A stretch of 64,000 bases of DNA. Origin: MM2 sp035460165. GTDB taxonomy: Bacteria; Pseudomonadota; Gammaproteobacteria; Burkholderiales; Methylophilaceae. This document shows positions 24,787-32,434 of this stretch, in pieces (position 1 is the stretch's first letter; each line of letters starts with the position of its first letter). The notes below the pieces were generated by a model, which was given only the letters and a program-made list of their open reading frames with translations, did no database searches and was not told where the DNA came from. The position numbers were made by a program, and so were the translations under genes. The stretch covers positions 1 through 64,000 of the forward strand of contig DATHWW010000002.1 in assembly GCA_035460165.1 (NCBI GenBank), read 5' to 3'.

Positions 24787-25490
24787 TTTTCTGTTTCCGA
24801 GTTGTTCAGGAGGAGTTCGGCGATCACCAGATCCTCCGGGTAAGTGACTTTGAGGTTATGGCCGTCGCCCATCACCAGTCGGGGGGCATGTCCGAGGAAC
24901 TCCACCGCCTGCGCTTCGTCGGTCGGTGTGTCGGTGCCGATGGCTTGCAGTGCGTCTTGCAGCAAGCCGTAGCGAAACATCTGCGGCGTTTGTGCCCGCC
25001 ACAGCCCGGCGCGGGGCTCGGTGTGATCGACGCGGCCGTTCTTGCCTTCGCGCTTGAGCGTGTCCGCCACGGGAACGGCGAGCAGGCCGCCCACCAGGTC
25101 GTCCTTTAATTCGGTAAAAAGATTGTCCAGCATTTCCTGCGAAAGACAGGGGCGTGCGGCATCGTGCACCAGCACCCAATCTTCAGGCTGCGACTGTTCG
25201 GCAATCGCATTTAGTCCATTCAACACGGTCTCGGCGCGGGTCGTGCCACCGCAGCGCAGGACTTCGACCTTGTCGCCCAAGGCGGAGAAATCGTAGAGGT
25301 CCCAACCTGCGTCGTCGGGACTTAGCACGACGAACACACGAGTGATTTCAGGGTGTACACAGAATACGGAAAGCGTATGATGAATCATGGGCTTGCCGAG
25401 CAGTGGCAGATACTGTTTTGGCAGCTCCGCTCCCATGCGGCTGCCGCTGCCGGCGGCGGGAATCAGGGCATAGTTCTTGTGCTTGGACAT
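24783..25490 (-). CDS. ispD: 2-C-methyl-D-erythritol 4-phosphate cytidylyltransferase
   Basis: MEP-pathway enzyme making CDP-methylerythritol from MEP and CTP. It has 235 residues. The nucleotide-binding loop is ALIPAAGSGSRMGAELPKQY near residues 8-27. Other family blocks are VLVHDAARPCLSQEMLDNLF, VPVADTLKRE, and RAQTPQMFRYGLLQDAL, with TDEAQAVEFLG near the C-terminus. It is first in the ispD-ispF operon and divergent from the MEMO gene, with 80 bases between starts. Confidence 0.97.
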   Translation of the reverse strand: MSKHKNYALIPAAGSGSRMGAELPKQYLPLLGKPMIHHTLSVFCVHPEITRVFVVLSPDDAGWDLYDFSALGDKVEVLRCGGTTRAETVLNGLNAIAEQSQPEDWVLVHDAARPCLSQEMLDNLFTELKDDLVGGLLAVPVADTLKREGKNGRVDHTEPRAGLWRAQTPQMFRYGLLQDALQAIGTDTPTDEAQAVEFLGHAPRLVMGDGHNLKVTYPEDLVIAELLLNNSETEK

Positions 25491-25570
25491 CGCAAAATCA
25501 TAGCATGCCAGGCCTTGATTCCTGCCGGGTCGTCACCATTTATTAGCTAGTTCTAATAAAGGAGCCGCGC

Positions 25571-26374
25571 ATGTCAAATGTCCGCCCTGCCGCCGTGGCA
25601 GGCATGTTCTATCCCGACAACGCCGAAGCGCTGGCGCAAGACGTGGACGGCTTGCTTAACGATGCCGAGTCGCGCATGTCCGGGCTGGTACCCAAGGCGC
25701 TGATCGTGCCGCATGCCGGCTATATCTACTCCGGCCCCATTGCCGCTTCCGCTTATGCGCTGCTCAAACCTTTGGCCGCCACCATCCGCCGGGTTGTTCT
25801 GCTCGGGCCGACACACCGTGTAGCCGTGCGCGGCCTGGCCTTGCCCGGCACCGATGCTTTCGCTTCGCCGCTGGGGATCGTAAACATCGATCAGGATGCA
25901 GTGCGCAAAATAGCGCAGTTGCCGCAGGTAACCATCAGTCCGCAAGCGCATTCGCTGGAGCACTCGCTCGAGGTGCATTTACCGTTCCTGCAAACGGTGC
26001 TGTCCGATTTCACGTTGTTGCCGCTGGCGGTGGGCATGGCCAGTGCCGACGAGGTGGCGGAAGTGCTGGAAACCTTGTGGGGCGGGCCGGAAACCTTGAT
26101 CGTGATCAGCTCCGACCTTTCGCATTACCTGCCTTATGACGTCGCAAATGCGGCGGACAGAACTACCGCGCTAACCATTCTGCGCCTGGAAGAAAACGTT
26201 ACACACCAGCAAGCCTGCGGCGGAACACCAGTCAACGGCCTGATCGTGGCGGCGCGCCATCACGGCATGAAGCCGCACCTGCTCGATTTGCGCAACTCAG
26301 GCGATACCGCGGGGGACAAAAGCCGCGTGGTGGGTTACGGCGCGTTTGCGTTCACCGAGGCCGATCATGACTGA
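25571..26374 (+). CDS. amrB: AmmeMemoRadiSam system protein B (MEMO1 family)
   Basis: 267 residues of the MEMO family, structurally related to class III extradiol dioxygenases. Family blocks are RPAAVAGMFYPDNAEALAQD at the start, LIVPHAGYIYSGPIAASAYA, VVLLGPTHRVAVRGLALPG, HSLEHSLEVHLPFLQ, VISSDLSHYLPYDVA and TPVNGLIVAARHHGM. Several conserved His residues would form a metal site. Human MEMO1 binds iron; the bacterial function is not established. AGGAG precedes the ATG. The 3' end overlaps amrA by 8 bases. It is the first gene of the three-gene AmmeMemoRadiSam operon. Confidence 0.93.
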   Translation: MSNVRPAAVAGMFYPDNAEALAQDVDGLLNDAESRMSGLVPKALIVPHAGYIYSGPIAASAYALLKPLAATIRRVVLLGPTHRVAVRGLALPGTDAFASPLGIVNIDQDAVRKIAQLPQVTISPQAHSLEHSLEVHLPFLQTVLSDFTLLPLAVGMASADEVAEVLETLWGGPETLIVISSDLSHYLPYDVANAADRTTALTILRLEENVTHQQACGGTPVNGLIVAARHHGMKPHLLDLRNSGDTAGDKSRVVGYGAFAFTEADHD

Positions 26375-26939
26375 GACCGAACGCGGCTCGATCCTGCTCA
26401 TACTGGCGCGTGCGGCGATTGCCGAGCGTCTCCGGCTGGCCGCTTCACAGCCAACAGAACATGCTCCCTGGTTGCAGGACGTCGGCGCAACCTTCGTCAC
26501 CTTGACCCGGCAGCAACAATTACGCGGCTGCGTCGGCAGTTTGCTGGCGCATCGCCCGCTGCATGAGGATGTACGGGCCAATGCCGTAGCCGCCGGCTTC
26601 CGCGATCCGCGCTTTACGCCGTTGACCATAGCGGATTTCGAATCGACGCAGGTGGAGGTTTCGCTGCTTTCGCCGCAGGAACCGATGGCGTTTTCCGATG
26701 AATCGGATGCGCTTTTGCAACTGCGCCCCGGCACCGACGGCATCGTGCTGGAATATGGCGCGCTGCGCAGCACCTTTTTGCCGCAGGTGTGGGAGCAATT
26801 GCCCCAGGCGGAAGAGTTCATGGCGCGCCTCAAGGTCAAGGCCGGGCTGCCATCCACTTTCTGGGGAGAAGGCATCCGGCTGTCGCGCTACACCGTAGCT
26901 AAATGGAAGGAATCCGATTTCACAGGTATAGCACAATGA
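26367..26939 (+). CDS. amrA: AmmeMemoRadiSam system protein A (AMMECR1 domain)
   Basis: 190 residues from the ATG at 26367, which overlaps the amrB stop. The AMMECR1 domain has the signature QQQLRGCVGSLLAHRPLHED (near 48-67), then FRDPRFTPLTIADFESTQVE, PGTDGIVLEYGALRSTFLPQ, and the C-terminal FWGEGIRLSRYTVAKW. The biochemical role is unknown. The tight overlap with genes on both sides (8 bases and ATGA) suggests that the three proteins work together in fixed ratio. Confidence 0.92.
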   Translation: MTETERGSILLILARAAIAERLRLAASQPTEHAPWLQDVGATFVTLTRQQQLRGCVGSLLAHRPLHEDVRANAVAAGFRDPRFTPLTIADFESTQVEVSLLSPQEPMAFSDESDALLQLRPGTDGIVLEYGALRSTFLPQVWEQLPQAEEFMARLKVKAGLPSTFWGEGIRLSRYTVAKWKESDFTGIAQ

Positions 26940-28030
26940 ACGACGCCACCGACATTCTCGAACGCACTCCCGCCCGTTACTGGCATTTGCTGGACGATGG
27001 CCGCATCCAGTGCGACTTGTGTCCGCGTGACTGCCGGCTGCACGAAGGCCAGCGCGGCGCATGCTTTGTGCGGGCGCGCGCCGGCGACGAGATGGTATTG
27101 ACCACGTATGGCCGCTCCTCGGGCTTCTGCGTCGACCCGGTCGAGAAGAAACCGCTGAATCACTTCTATCCCGGCTCGAGCATCCTGTCCTTCGGAACCG
27201 CCGGCTGCAATCTCGCGTGCAAGTTCTGCCAGAACTGGGATATCTCCAAATCGCGTGACTTCGACCGCCTGGCCGCCCAAGCCACGCCGGAGGCGATTGC
27301 CCGGGCAGCACAGGAAAACGGCTGCAAGAGCGTGGCTTTCACCTACAACGACCCGGTGATTTTCGCCGAGTACGCGATGGACGTCGCGGACGCCTGCCAT
27401 GAGATCGGCGTACACGCAGTAGCAGTGACGGCGGGCTACATGCACGACCAGCCGCGGCGCGATTTCTACGCCAAAATGGATGCGGCCAACGTGGATTTGA
27501 AAGCCTTCACCGAAGCGTTCTACTACAAGCTCACCGGCGCGCATTTGCAGCCGGTGCTGGATACGCTGCGCTACCTCAAGCATGAAACGGACGTGTGGTT
27601 CGAGATCACTACGCTGCTGATCCCCGGCTGTAACGACTCCGACGCCGAGGTCGGCGCGATGTGCGACTGGCTCGCGCAAGAGCTCGGCACCGATGTGCCG
27701 CTGCATTTCACCGCCTTCCATCCGGATTACAAAATGACCGACCTGCCGCCTACGCCGCCGGAAACCTTGACCCGCGCCCGCCACATCGGCCTGTCCGCAG
27801 GCTTGCAATACGTATACACCGGCAATGTGCACGACACCGAAGGCGGCACGACCTTCTGCCCGCATTGCCAGAACCCGCTGATCGTGCGCGACTGGCATGA
27901 GATCCGGCATTACGATCTGACCGAAACCGGCGCTTGTGCGCACTGCGGCACCTCCGTCGTCGGTCGTTTCGGTAAATTCGAGAGTCAGTTCGGCCGACGC
28001 CGCATTCCGCTAAGCGTCGCAAATTTCTGA
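26936..28030 (+). CDS. amrS: AmmeMemoRadiSam system radical SAM enzyme
   Basis: 364 residues from the ATG at 26936, which overlaps the amrA stop as ATGA. The radical SAM cluster motif is GCNLACKFCQNW (C-x3-C-x2-C) near residues 89-100. An N-terminal Cys motif (CDLCPRDCRL) and C-terminal CPHC and CAHC pairs suggest further metal or cluster binding. The layout resembles pyruvate formate-lyase activating enzymes, but no glycyl radical partner is present nearby. The substrate is unknown. The gene ends before a palindromic repeat and the convergent pcm gene. Confidence 0.92.
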   Translation: MNDATDILERTPARYWHLLDDGRIQCDLCPRDCRLHEGQRGACFVRARAGDEMVLTTYGRSSGFCVDPVEKKPLNHFYPGSSILSFGTAGCNLACKFCQNWDISKSRDFDRLAAQATPEAIARAAQENGCKSVAFTYNDPVIFAEYAMDVADACHEIGVHAVAVTAGYMHDQPRRDFYAKMDAANVDLKAFTEAFYYKLTGAHLQPVLDTLRYLKHETDVWFEITTLLIPGCNDSDAEVGAMCDWLAQELGTDVPLHFTAFHPDYKMTDLPPTPPETLTRARHIGLSAGLQYVYTGNVHDTEGGTTFCPHCQNPLIVRDWHEIRHYDLTETGACAHCGTSVVGRFGKFESQFGRRRIPLSVANF

Positions 28031-28083
28031 AGCATTGTTCGCCAATTTCAACGCTTGCCATTGCGGCAGCCTATTGATCCGCC

Positions 28084-28211
28084 ATTATTGAAATGGCCCG
28101 ATAAAGTCTAAACTCCGTTCGGCCTGAGCTTGTCGAAGGCCAGTGAATCCATTCATGTTTCGACAGGCTCGACACGAATGGATGAAAACATTTCCGGACC
28201 GTATCAATAAT
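28084..28211. repeat. Nested palindromic intergenic repeat (REP-like)
   Basis: Outer arms ATTATTGA (28084-28091) and TCAATAAT (28204-28211) flank an inner imperfect palindrome. Its left arm includes GTTCGGCCTGAGCTTGTCGA (from 28117) and its right arm TTTCGACAGGCTCGACACGA (from 28158). The CTGAGCTTGTCGAAGG core is a type of dispersed repeat seen in many proteobacterial genomes. It lies between convergent genes amrS and pcm and could also act as a transcription stop. Only one copy was seen in this window. Confidence 0.65.
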
Positions 28212-28218
28212 AGAAGTA

Positions 28219-28914
28219 TCAATGCTTGCCGGTCAGCGGCACGAACCTGACCGGCAACACTTCCTGGCGATGCACGTTGCCCTCAGCATCTTTCTTGATT
28301 AGCAGCAGCTCCTGCGCCGCATAGCTTTCGCCTAAGGGAATCACCATGCGTCCGCCCGGCTTCAGCTGATCCAATAGCGACGGCGGCACCTGGCTCGCCC
28401 CGGCGGTGACGATGATGCTGTCGTAAGGGGCATGCTCCGCCCAGCCGTAATAACCGTCCCCCTGCCGCACATGCGCCTGTTCATAGCCCAAAGCGCGCAA
28501 GGACTCCGCAGCTTGGCTGGCAAGCGGCTCGATGATTTCCATGGAATAAACTTCCGCGCCCATTTCGGCAAGCATCGCCGTCTGGTAGCCGCAGCCGGTG
28601 CCGATTTCCAGCACGCGGCTGCCGGGCTTGAGTTTAAGTAATTCGGTCATGAAAGCGACGACATACGGCTGGGAGATCGTCTGGCCGTAGCCGATAGGCA
28701 AAGGGCGATTCTGGTAGGCGTAATCGCACTCGATGTCGGGCACGAAGCGATGACGCGGAACACGTCCCAGCGCTTCGAGCACAGGTCGTGACAACACAGG
28801 CGTACCCGGCTGCGGGTTGAATTCCTCGGCCATGGCTGCCACCTCGGCCACCATATCGCCACGCAGTCCGGAATAAGCGGACTCCAGCGGATCGCCAGAA
28901 TACGCCTGCATCAT
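28219..28914 (-). CDS. pcm: Protein-L-isoaspartate O-methyltransferase
   Basis: Methylates L-isoaspartyl residues in damaged proteins using SAM. It has 231 residues. Class I methyltransferase motif I is VLEIGTGCGYQTAMLAEMG; the PCMT family blocks are NRPLPIGYGQTISQPYVVAF, QGDGYYGWAEHAPYDSIIVT and LKPGGRMVIPLGE. The start follows the Host_attach gene by 3 bases, so both are co-transcribed. It is not in the surE-pcm-nlpD-rpoS setting that is usual in gammaproteobacteria. Confidence 0.95.
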   Translation of the reverse strand: MMQAYSGDPLESAYSGLRGDMVAEVAAMAEEFNPQPGTPVLSRPVLEALGRVPRHRFVPDIECDYAYQNRPLPIGYGQTISQPYVVAFMTELLKLKPGSRVLEIGTGCGYQTAMLAEMGAEVYSMEIIEPLASQAAESLRALGYEQAHVRQGDGYYGWAEHAPYDSIIVTAGASQVPPSLLDQLKPGGRMVIPLGESYAAQELLLIKKDAEGNVHRQEVLPVRFVPLTGKH

Positions 28915-28917
28915 GGG

Positions 28918-29412
28918 TTACTGAAAGCCGGGCTTGCGCCGCGCCGGAATCAGGTTCATCGAAGCCAGTTGTTCGTGCAGTTCATGCACGGAAAACTTGC
29001 TGTAATCCTTGGCGACTTCCTTGAGTTCGAAGCCGTTATTGCGATGCAACTCGCCGCGCAGCATGCCGAGCATGCGGTTATCGGCGGTCACCACCACGCG
29101 GACGGCGCCTGCGGTGCGCGCAAGTGCGGCGGTTTCGCCGGCGACCGATTGCACGAAGCGTCGCTCGTATTCGACCCGGTGCTGCTCGCGATGGTCGTCA
29201 TAACGATGCACGCCACCGCCACCGCCTCCCCGATTGCTGCCGCTTCTGGTGTCCGTCCACAGGTCCTTGCCAGCAGCTGCTTGTTCGGGATTCACCAATG
29301 TTTCGTGTTCCACCATGCGCGGACTGGATTCGTATTCAGGTGTTTCGGCATTCTGCAGACTGAAAAAACGAGCGCGGGAACCATTGGCGACGACGACGAT
29401 GATATTCAACAT
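28918..29412 (-). CDS. Host_attach (AtsE-like) family protein
   Basis: 164 residues of the Host_attach family (PF10116), named from an Agrobacterium attachment study; the molecular role is unknown. Family features are the N-terminal VVVANGSRARFFSLQN, a Gly-rich loop (GSNRGGGGGGVHRYDD near 58-73) and the C-terminal VVTADNRMLGMLRGEL and FELKEVAKDYSKFSVHEL blocks. These proteins resemble the eRF1/Dom34-like RNase H fold. No signal peptide is seen, so it is cytoplasmic despite its name. First gene of a two-gene operon with pcm. Confidence 0.85.
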   Translation of the reverse strand: MLNIIVVVANGSRARFFSLQNAETPEYESSPRMVEHETLVNPEQAAAGKDLWTDTRSGSNRGGGGGGVHRYDDHREQHRVEYERRFVQSVAGETAALARTAGAVRVVVTADNRMLGMLRGELHRNNGFELKEVAKDYSKFSVHELHEQLASMNLIPARRKPGFQ

Positions 29413-29623
29413 GGAAATTTCTCCGTAGTTGGTTGGTGGAATGGCTTGGTTTTTAATGTCTGGTAGCTACATTCTGCGGGGGGTATTAGTATGGAGATGC
29501 GCGGGTTAAAAACGTTCCCGCATGTTTAATGATATGCCTCTTGCATAATAATTCAAGTTCAAATTCATTTGATTATTAATAAGTAATTACCTTTTATAAT
29601 CAATGATTAAGGAGAGTAAAATC

Positions 29624-29974
29624 ATGAGCTACAGAGGTAGTTGCCACTGCGGAAAAATCACCATTGAAGTCGAAGGCGAGCTCGCCCAGGCGATGCAATG
29701 CAATTGCTCGATCTGCAGCAAAAAAGGCTATCTGCTGTGGTTCGTGCCGCGTGCCAACATGCGCTGGCTGACACCGGATAATGAACTCGCCACCTACACC
29801 TTCAACAAGCACCAGATTCAGCATCATTTCTGCCCGACCTGCGGCTGCTCACCCTTCAGCGAAGCCATCGGACCGACGGGCGAAGCCATGGCCGCCATCA
29901 ACGTGCGCTGCCTGGACAACGATATCGATCTGGCCGCGCTGAAAATCATCCCTTACGACGGACGGAGCAAATGA
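29624..29974 (+). CDS. GFA/CENP-V-family zinc protein
   Basis: 116 residues from the ATG at 29624 (AAGGAG upstream; the ATG at 29603 lies before this site). The zinc-binding Cys pattern of the Gfa-like family is complete: CHCGKI, CNCSICSKKG and FCPTCGC. Some family members are annotated as glutathione-dependent formaldehyde-activating enzymes, but that activity is doubtful for most. A single base separates it from the glutathione peroxidase gene, so both are one operon, likely for thiol or oxidative stress. A TATAAT lies at 29595-29600 upstream, without a good -35 box. Confidence 0.88.
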   Translation: MSYRGSCHCGKITIEVEGELAQAMQCNCSICSKKGYLLWFVPRANMRWLTPDNELATYTFNKHQIQHHFCPTCGCSPFSEAIGPTGEAMAAINVRCLDNDIDLAALKIIPYDGRSK

Positions 29975-29975
29975 G

Positions 29976-30464
29976 ATGAATGCCCAGAGCCCACTGCTGC
30001 AACATACATTCCCGCGCTTGCAGGACGGCACGGCCCAAGACTTGAGCCTCTATGCCGGCAAGGTCGTGCTGGTGGTCAATACCGCCAGCTACTGCGGGCT
30101 GACGCCGCAATATGCCGGATTGCAAAAGCTATATCACGAGCACAAGGAGCGCGGGTTCGTCGTTCTCGGCTTTCCGTCCAATGAATTCGGGGCGCAGGAA
30201 CCGGGCAGCGAGCAGCAGATCGCGGAGTTTTGCAGCAGTTTTTATCATGTGGATTTCCCAATGTTCGGCAAGACGACCGTCACCGAAGGCCAGGCCAACC
30301 CCTTCCATAACATGCTGGGCGCAGCGACCGGCGATTGGCCGAAATGGAATTTCCATAAATACCTGATAGCCCGCAGCGGCAGCGAGGTGGTGAGTTTTCC
30401 AAGCATGGTCGCACCGGACGATCCGGCGCTGCTGGCGGCGATAGACCGCTTCCTCGACGCTTAA
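29976..30464 (+). CDS. Glutathione peroxidase family protein (Cys type)
   Basis: 162 residues of the thioredoxin-fold GPx family, which reduces peroxides. The peroxidatic motif is NTASYCGLTPQYAGLQ, with Cys near residue 40 rather than selenocysteine. Also present are GFPSNEFGAQEPGS (the catalytic Gln) and the WNFHKYLI block with Trp and Asn. There is no signal peptide, so it is cytoplasmic. Bacterial relatives (BtuE, Gpx) often use thioredoxin rather than glutathione. It is the second gene after the GFA gene and converges with the HPP gene (22 bases between stops). Confidence 0.93.
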   Translation: MNAQSPLLQHTFPRLQDGTAQDLSLYAGKVVLVVNTASYCGLTPQYAGLQKLYHEHKERGFVVLGFPSNEFGAQEPGSEQQIAEFCSSFYHVDFPMFGKTTVTEGQANPFHNMLGAATGDWPKWNFHKYLIARSGSEVVSFPSMVAPDDPALLAAIDRFLDA

Positions 30465-30486
30465 AAGCTGAACATGGGCGGGTATT

Positions 30487-31209
30487 TCATGATGCCGCCC
30501 GCAAGTTGCGCTTCTGCGCGTGTTCAACGGCAAATTCGTACAAATCCACCAGGTCTTCTTCCGTCACGGCGATCACGCCGTCCATCTGATCCAGTGCCCA
30601 GCCGAAATCCGCCTCGGTCAATTTCAGGCGCCGACTGTCCGTAGCCGCCTCGAATTTGCGGTGATGCGGGTGATGCGTATGGCGCAAGGGATACCGCCGC
30701 CCGGGGATCAGGTTGTTGATCGCCACCGCCAGCAGCAGAATGGTACCGGCATTGAACACAACCACGCCGATGAAGCCCCACCCCAGAGCGTGGATGGCCG
30801 GCCCACCGATAACCGCGATCATCGCCGTTCCGGCGCTGGGTGGATGCAGACAGCGCAGGTGATACATGACAGCTATCGACAGCGCGACGGCAACCGCGGT
30901 GGCAATTGGCGGAGAAGCGATCATCTGCGCGCAGGCCACCCCGACCGCAGCCGACACGAAATGGCCGCCGAACATCGGCCACGGTTGCGCCAGCGGGCTA
31001 TGGGGAAGGGCGAATAACAGGCAGGTCGAAGCCCCCATCGAGGCTAGCATCATTAGCGTCAGGGCCGTGGTTTCCACGCCCAGCTTGACCTCCATGCCAA
31101 GCAGGAGAATAGCCGCAAACGCACCGACCACCGAAAACAGCATCTCCCGAAATGGCATGTGGATGGATTTCTGCGGAAGCGGCAGCCGCCCGAACAACTT
31201 CAATTTCAT
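30487..31209 (-). CDS. HPP-family integral membrane protein
   Basis: 240 residues. About four to five membrane segments between 25 and 180, with the family signature CLHPPSAGTAMIAVIGG (near 118-134). A hydrophilic C-terminal tail ends in DLVDLYEFAVEHAQ. HPP proteins of plants and cyanobacteria have been reported to transport nitrite. It starts 9 bases after the orf1 stop, so it is probably the last gene of the norS-norY-senC-orf1 operon, a position that fits nitrogen-oxide handling. The transport role here is an inference from family and context. Confidence 0.85.
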   Translation of the reverse strand: MKLKLFGRLPLPQKSIHMPFREMLFSVVGAFAAILLLGMEVKLGVETTALTLMMLASMGASTCLLFALPHSPLAQPWPMFGGHFVSAAVGVACAQMIASPPIATAVAVALSIAVMYHLRCLHPPSAGTAMIAVIGGPAIHALGWGFIGVVVFNAGTILLLAVAINNLIPGRRYPLRHTHHPHHRKFEAATDSRRLKLTEADFGWALDQMDGVIAVTEEDLVDLYEFAVEHAQKRNLRAAS

Positions 31210-31218
31210 TCCTATTCC

Positions 31219-31800
31219 TTATCGATTAGTGTTTGCTTCGTAGGTACGGCTCCCCGCCCTGAAAAACCCCGCGAGCCACGTGCATGCCGCCAGCAGTGAA
31301 AATGTGATCAGTGCCTGGCCGACCGCCTGCTGCTGACTGGTGAGATAGGCATTGCACAGGCGCACGGGCGCTGCGGCGTAAAGCCAGCCGGTGACGGCCA
31401 TCATGGGCAGCAGATTGCCGAGAAAGAATCCGCGCACCAGCAATCCGGCCAACGGCCATGAAACCGCCAGCGCCGCGCCGGTCAACAGAAGGCTGGCGAA
31501 TTTGACGGCCTCCAGCCATGGCACGATCAGCACTTCGTCGAGCGCGCGTGGCACCATCCAGAACGCCAGCACGCACGATACCAGCAGCAAGCCGCTGATG
31601 CCGTGATGATTCCAGGCAGCCCAGTGCCGCCGCACCCTTTCCGGGACGGCATGGCCCACCAACAGGCCGGCCCCGATGAGCAAGGGGAATTGCATCAGCA
31701 TATGCCGCTCCATATCGGCTTCCAGCCAGGCGCGCGGTCCCGGCAAAGCCAGCAAGGCGAGGATGCCGCAGCCAAGCCATAGTCCGCTTCGCCGCCTCAT
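31219..31800 (-). CDS. Membrane protein, orf1 of the sNOR cluster
   Basis: 193 residues with about five hydrophobic segments (LWLGCGILALLALPGP, FPLLIGAGLLVGHAVP, GISGLLLVSCVLAFWMVP, SLLLTGAALAVSWPLAGL and LITFSLLAACTWLAGFF). The start overlaps the senC stop as ATGA. A membrane protein with this place in the order is known as orf1 of the Nitrosomonas norSY-senC-orf1 cluster. Its function is unknown; oxidase assembly or haem/copper insertion is a reasonable guess from position only. Confidence 0.7.
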   Translation of the reverse strand: MRRRSGLWLGCGILALLALPGPRAWLEADMERHMLMQFPLLIGAGLLVGHAVPERVRRHWAAWNHHGISGLLLVSCVLAFWMVPRALDEVLIVPWLEAVKFASLLLTGAALAVSWPLAGLLVRGFFLGNLLPMMAVTGWLYAAAPVRLCNAYLTSQQQAVGQALITFSLLAACTWLAGFFRAGSRTYEANTNR

Positions 31801-32429
31801 GCCCGTTCCGGTTGCCGGCTGCGCTGCACTTGTTGCAGCAACGGTTTCCAGGCCTCGCTGTCAATGTCCATGACACGTACCAGCCGCGCTTGCGGATTCA
31901 CCAGCAGGAGCGCGGCATTATGCTGGTAACCGCCCCACTCGTCGGGAATCACGGTAATCCCGAAAAACGCGAGCAGCTTAGGCAGGCTTGCAGCATCCTT
32001 GACCGTCGCGAAGCGCCATATTGCCGGATCGGCGTCGTAATGCGCCGCATATCGCGCCAGCACCTCCGGCCTGTCGTGTGCCGGGTCGAAGCTAATACTG
32101 AGCAAACTCACCTTGTCTTGCAGCCCTTGCGCCACGATGGCGCGCTGCATGCGCTGGAAATCGGTGCCCTGTGTCCGGCATACGGCATTGCAGCGGGTGT
32201 AGATGAAATCGATCAGCCAGAACTTTCCGCTCTCTTGCACGGCGCGGTTCAGGATGAACTCCTGACCTTGCGATTCCACCAGCGTGACGGGTTCCAGAAC
32301 CGGCCGGTTTTGCAGCACCTGCAGGCGACGCGCCTGCTCCTTGGTGAATACGCTGAAAGCAGCGGTGATGCCGGCCAATGCCAAGCCGGCTGCCAGCATC
32401 ACCGTGAGACAGGCAAGTGCGGTTTTCAT
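31797..32429 (-). CDS. senC: SCO1/SenC copper chaperone
   Basis: Thioredoxin-fold copper chaperone for CuA-site assembly. The start is the ATG at 32429 (MKTALACLTVMLAAGLALAG), 5 bases after the norY stop, although the frame stays open further upstream inside norY. The product has 210 residues with an N-terminal membrane anchor. The copper-binding C-x3-C is in IYTRCNAVCRTQG, and the conserved His lies in GGYQHNAALLLVNP. It belongs to the norS-norY-senC-orf1 operon, where it would load copper into NorS. Confidence 0.92.
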   Translation of the reverse strand: MKTALACLTVMLAAGLALAGITAAFSVFTKEQARRLQVLQNRPVLEPVTLVESQGQEFILNRAVQESGKFWLIDFIYTRCNAVCRTQGTDFQRMQRAIVAQGLQDKVSLLSISFDPAHDRPEVLARYAAHYDADPAIWRFATVKDAASLPKLLAFFGITVIPDEWGGYQHNAALLLVNPQARLVRVMDIDSEAWKPLLQQVQRSRQPERA

Positions 32430-32434
32430 GCCGA

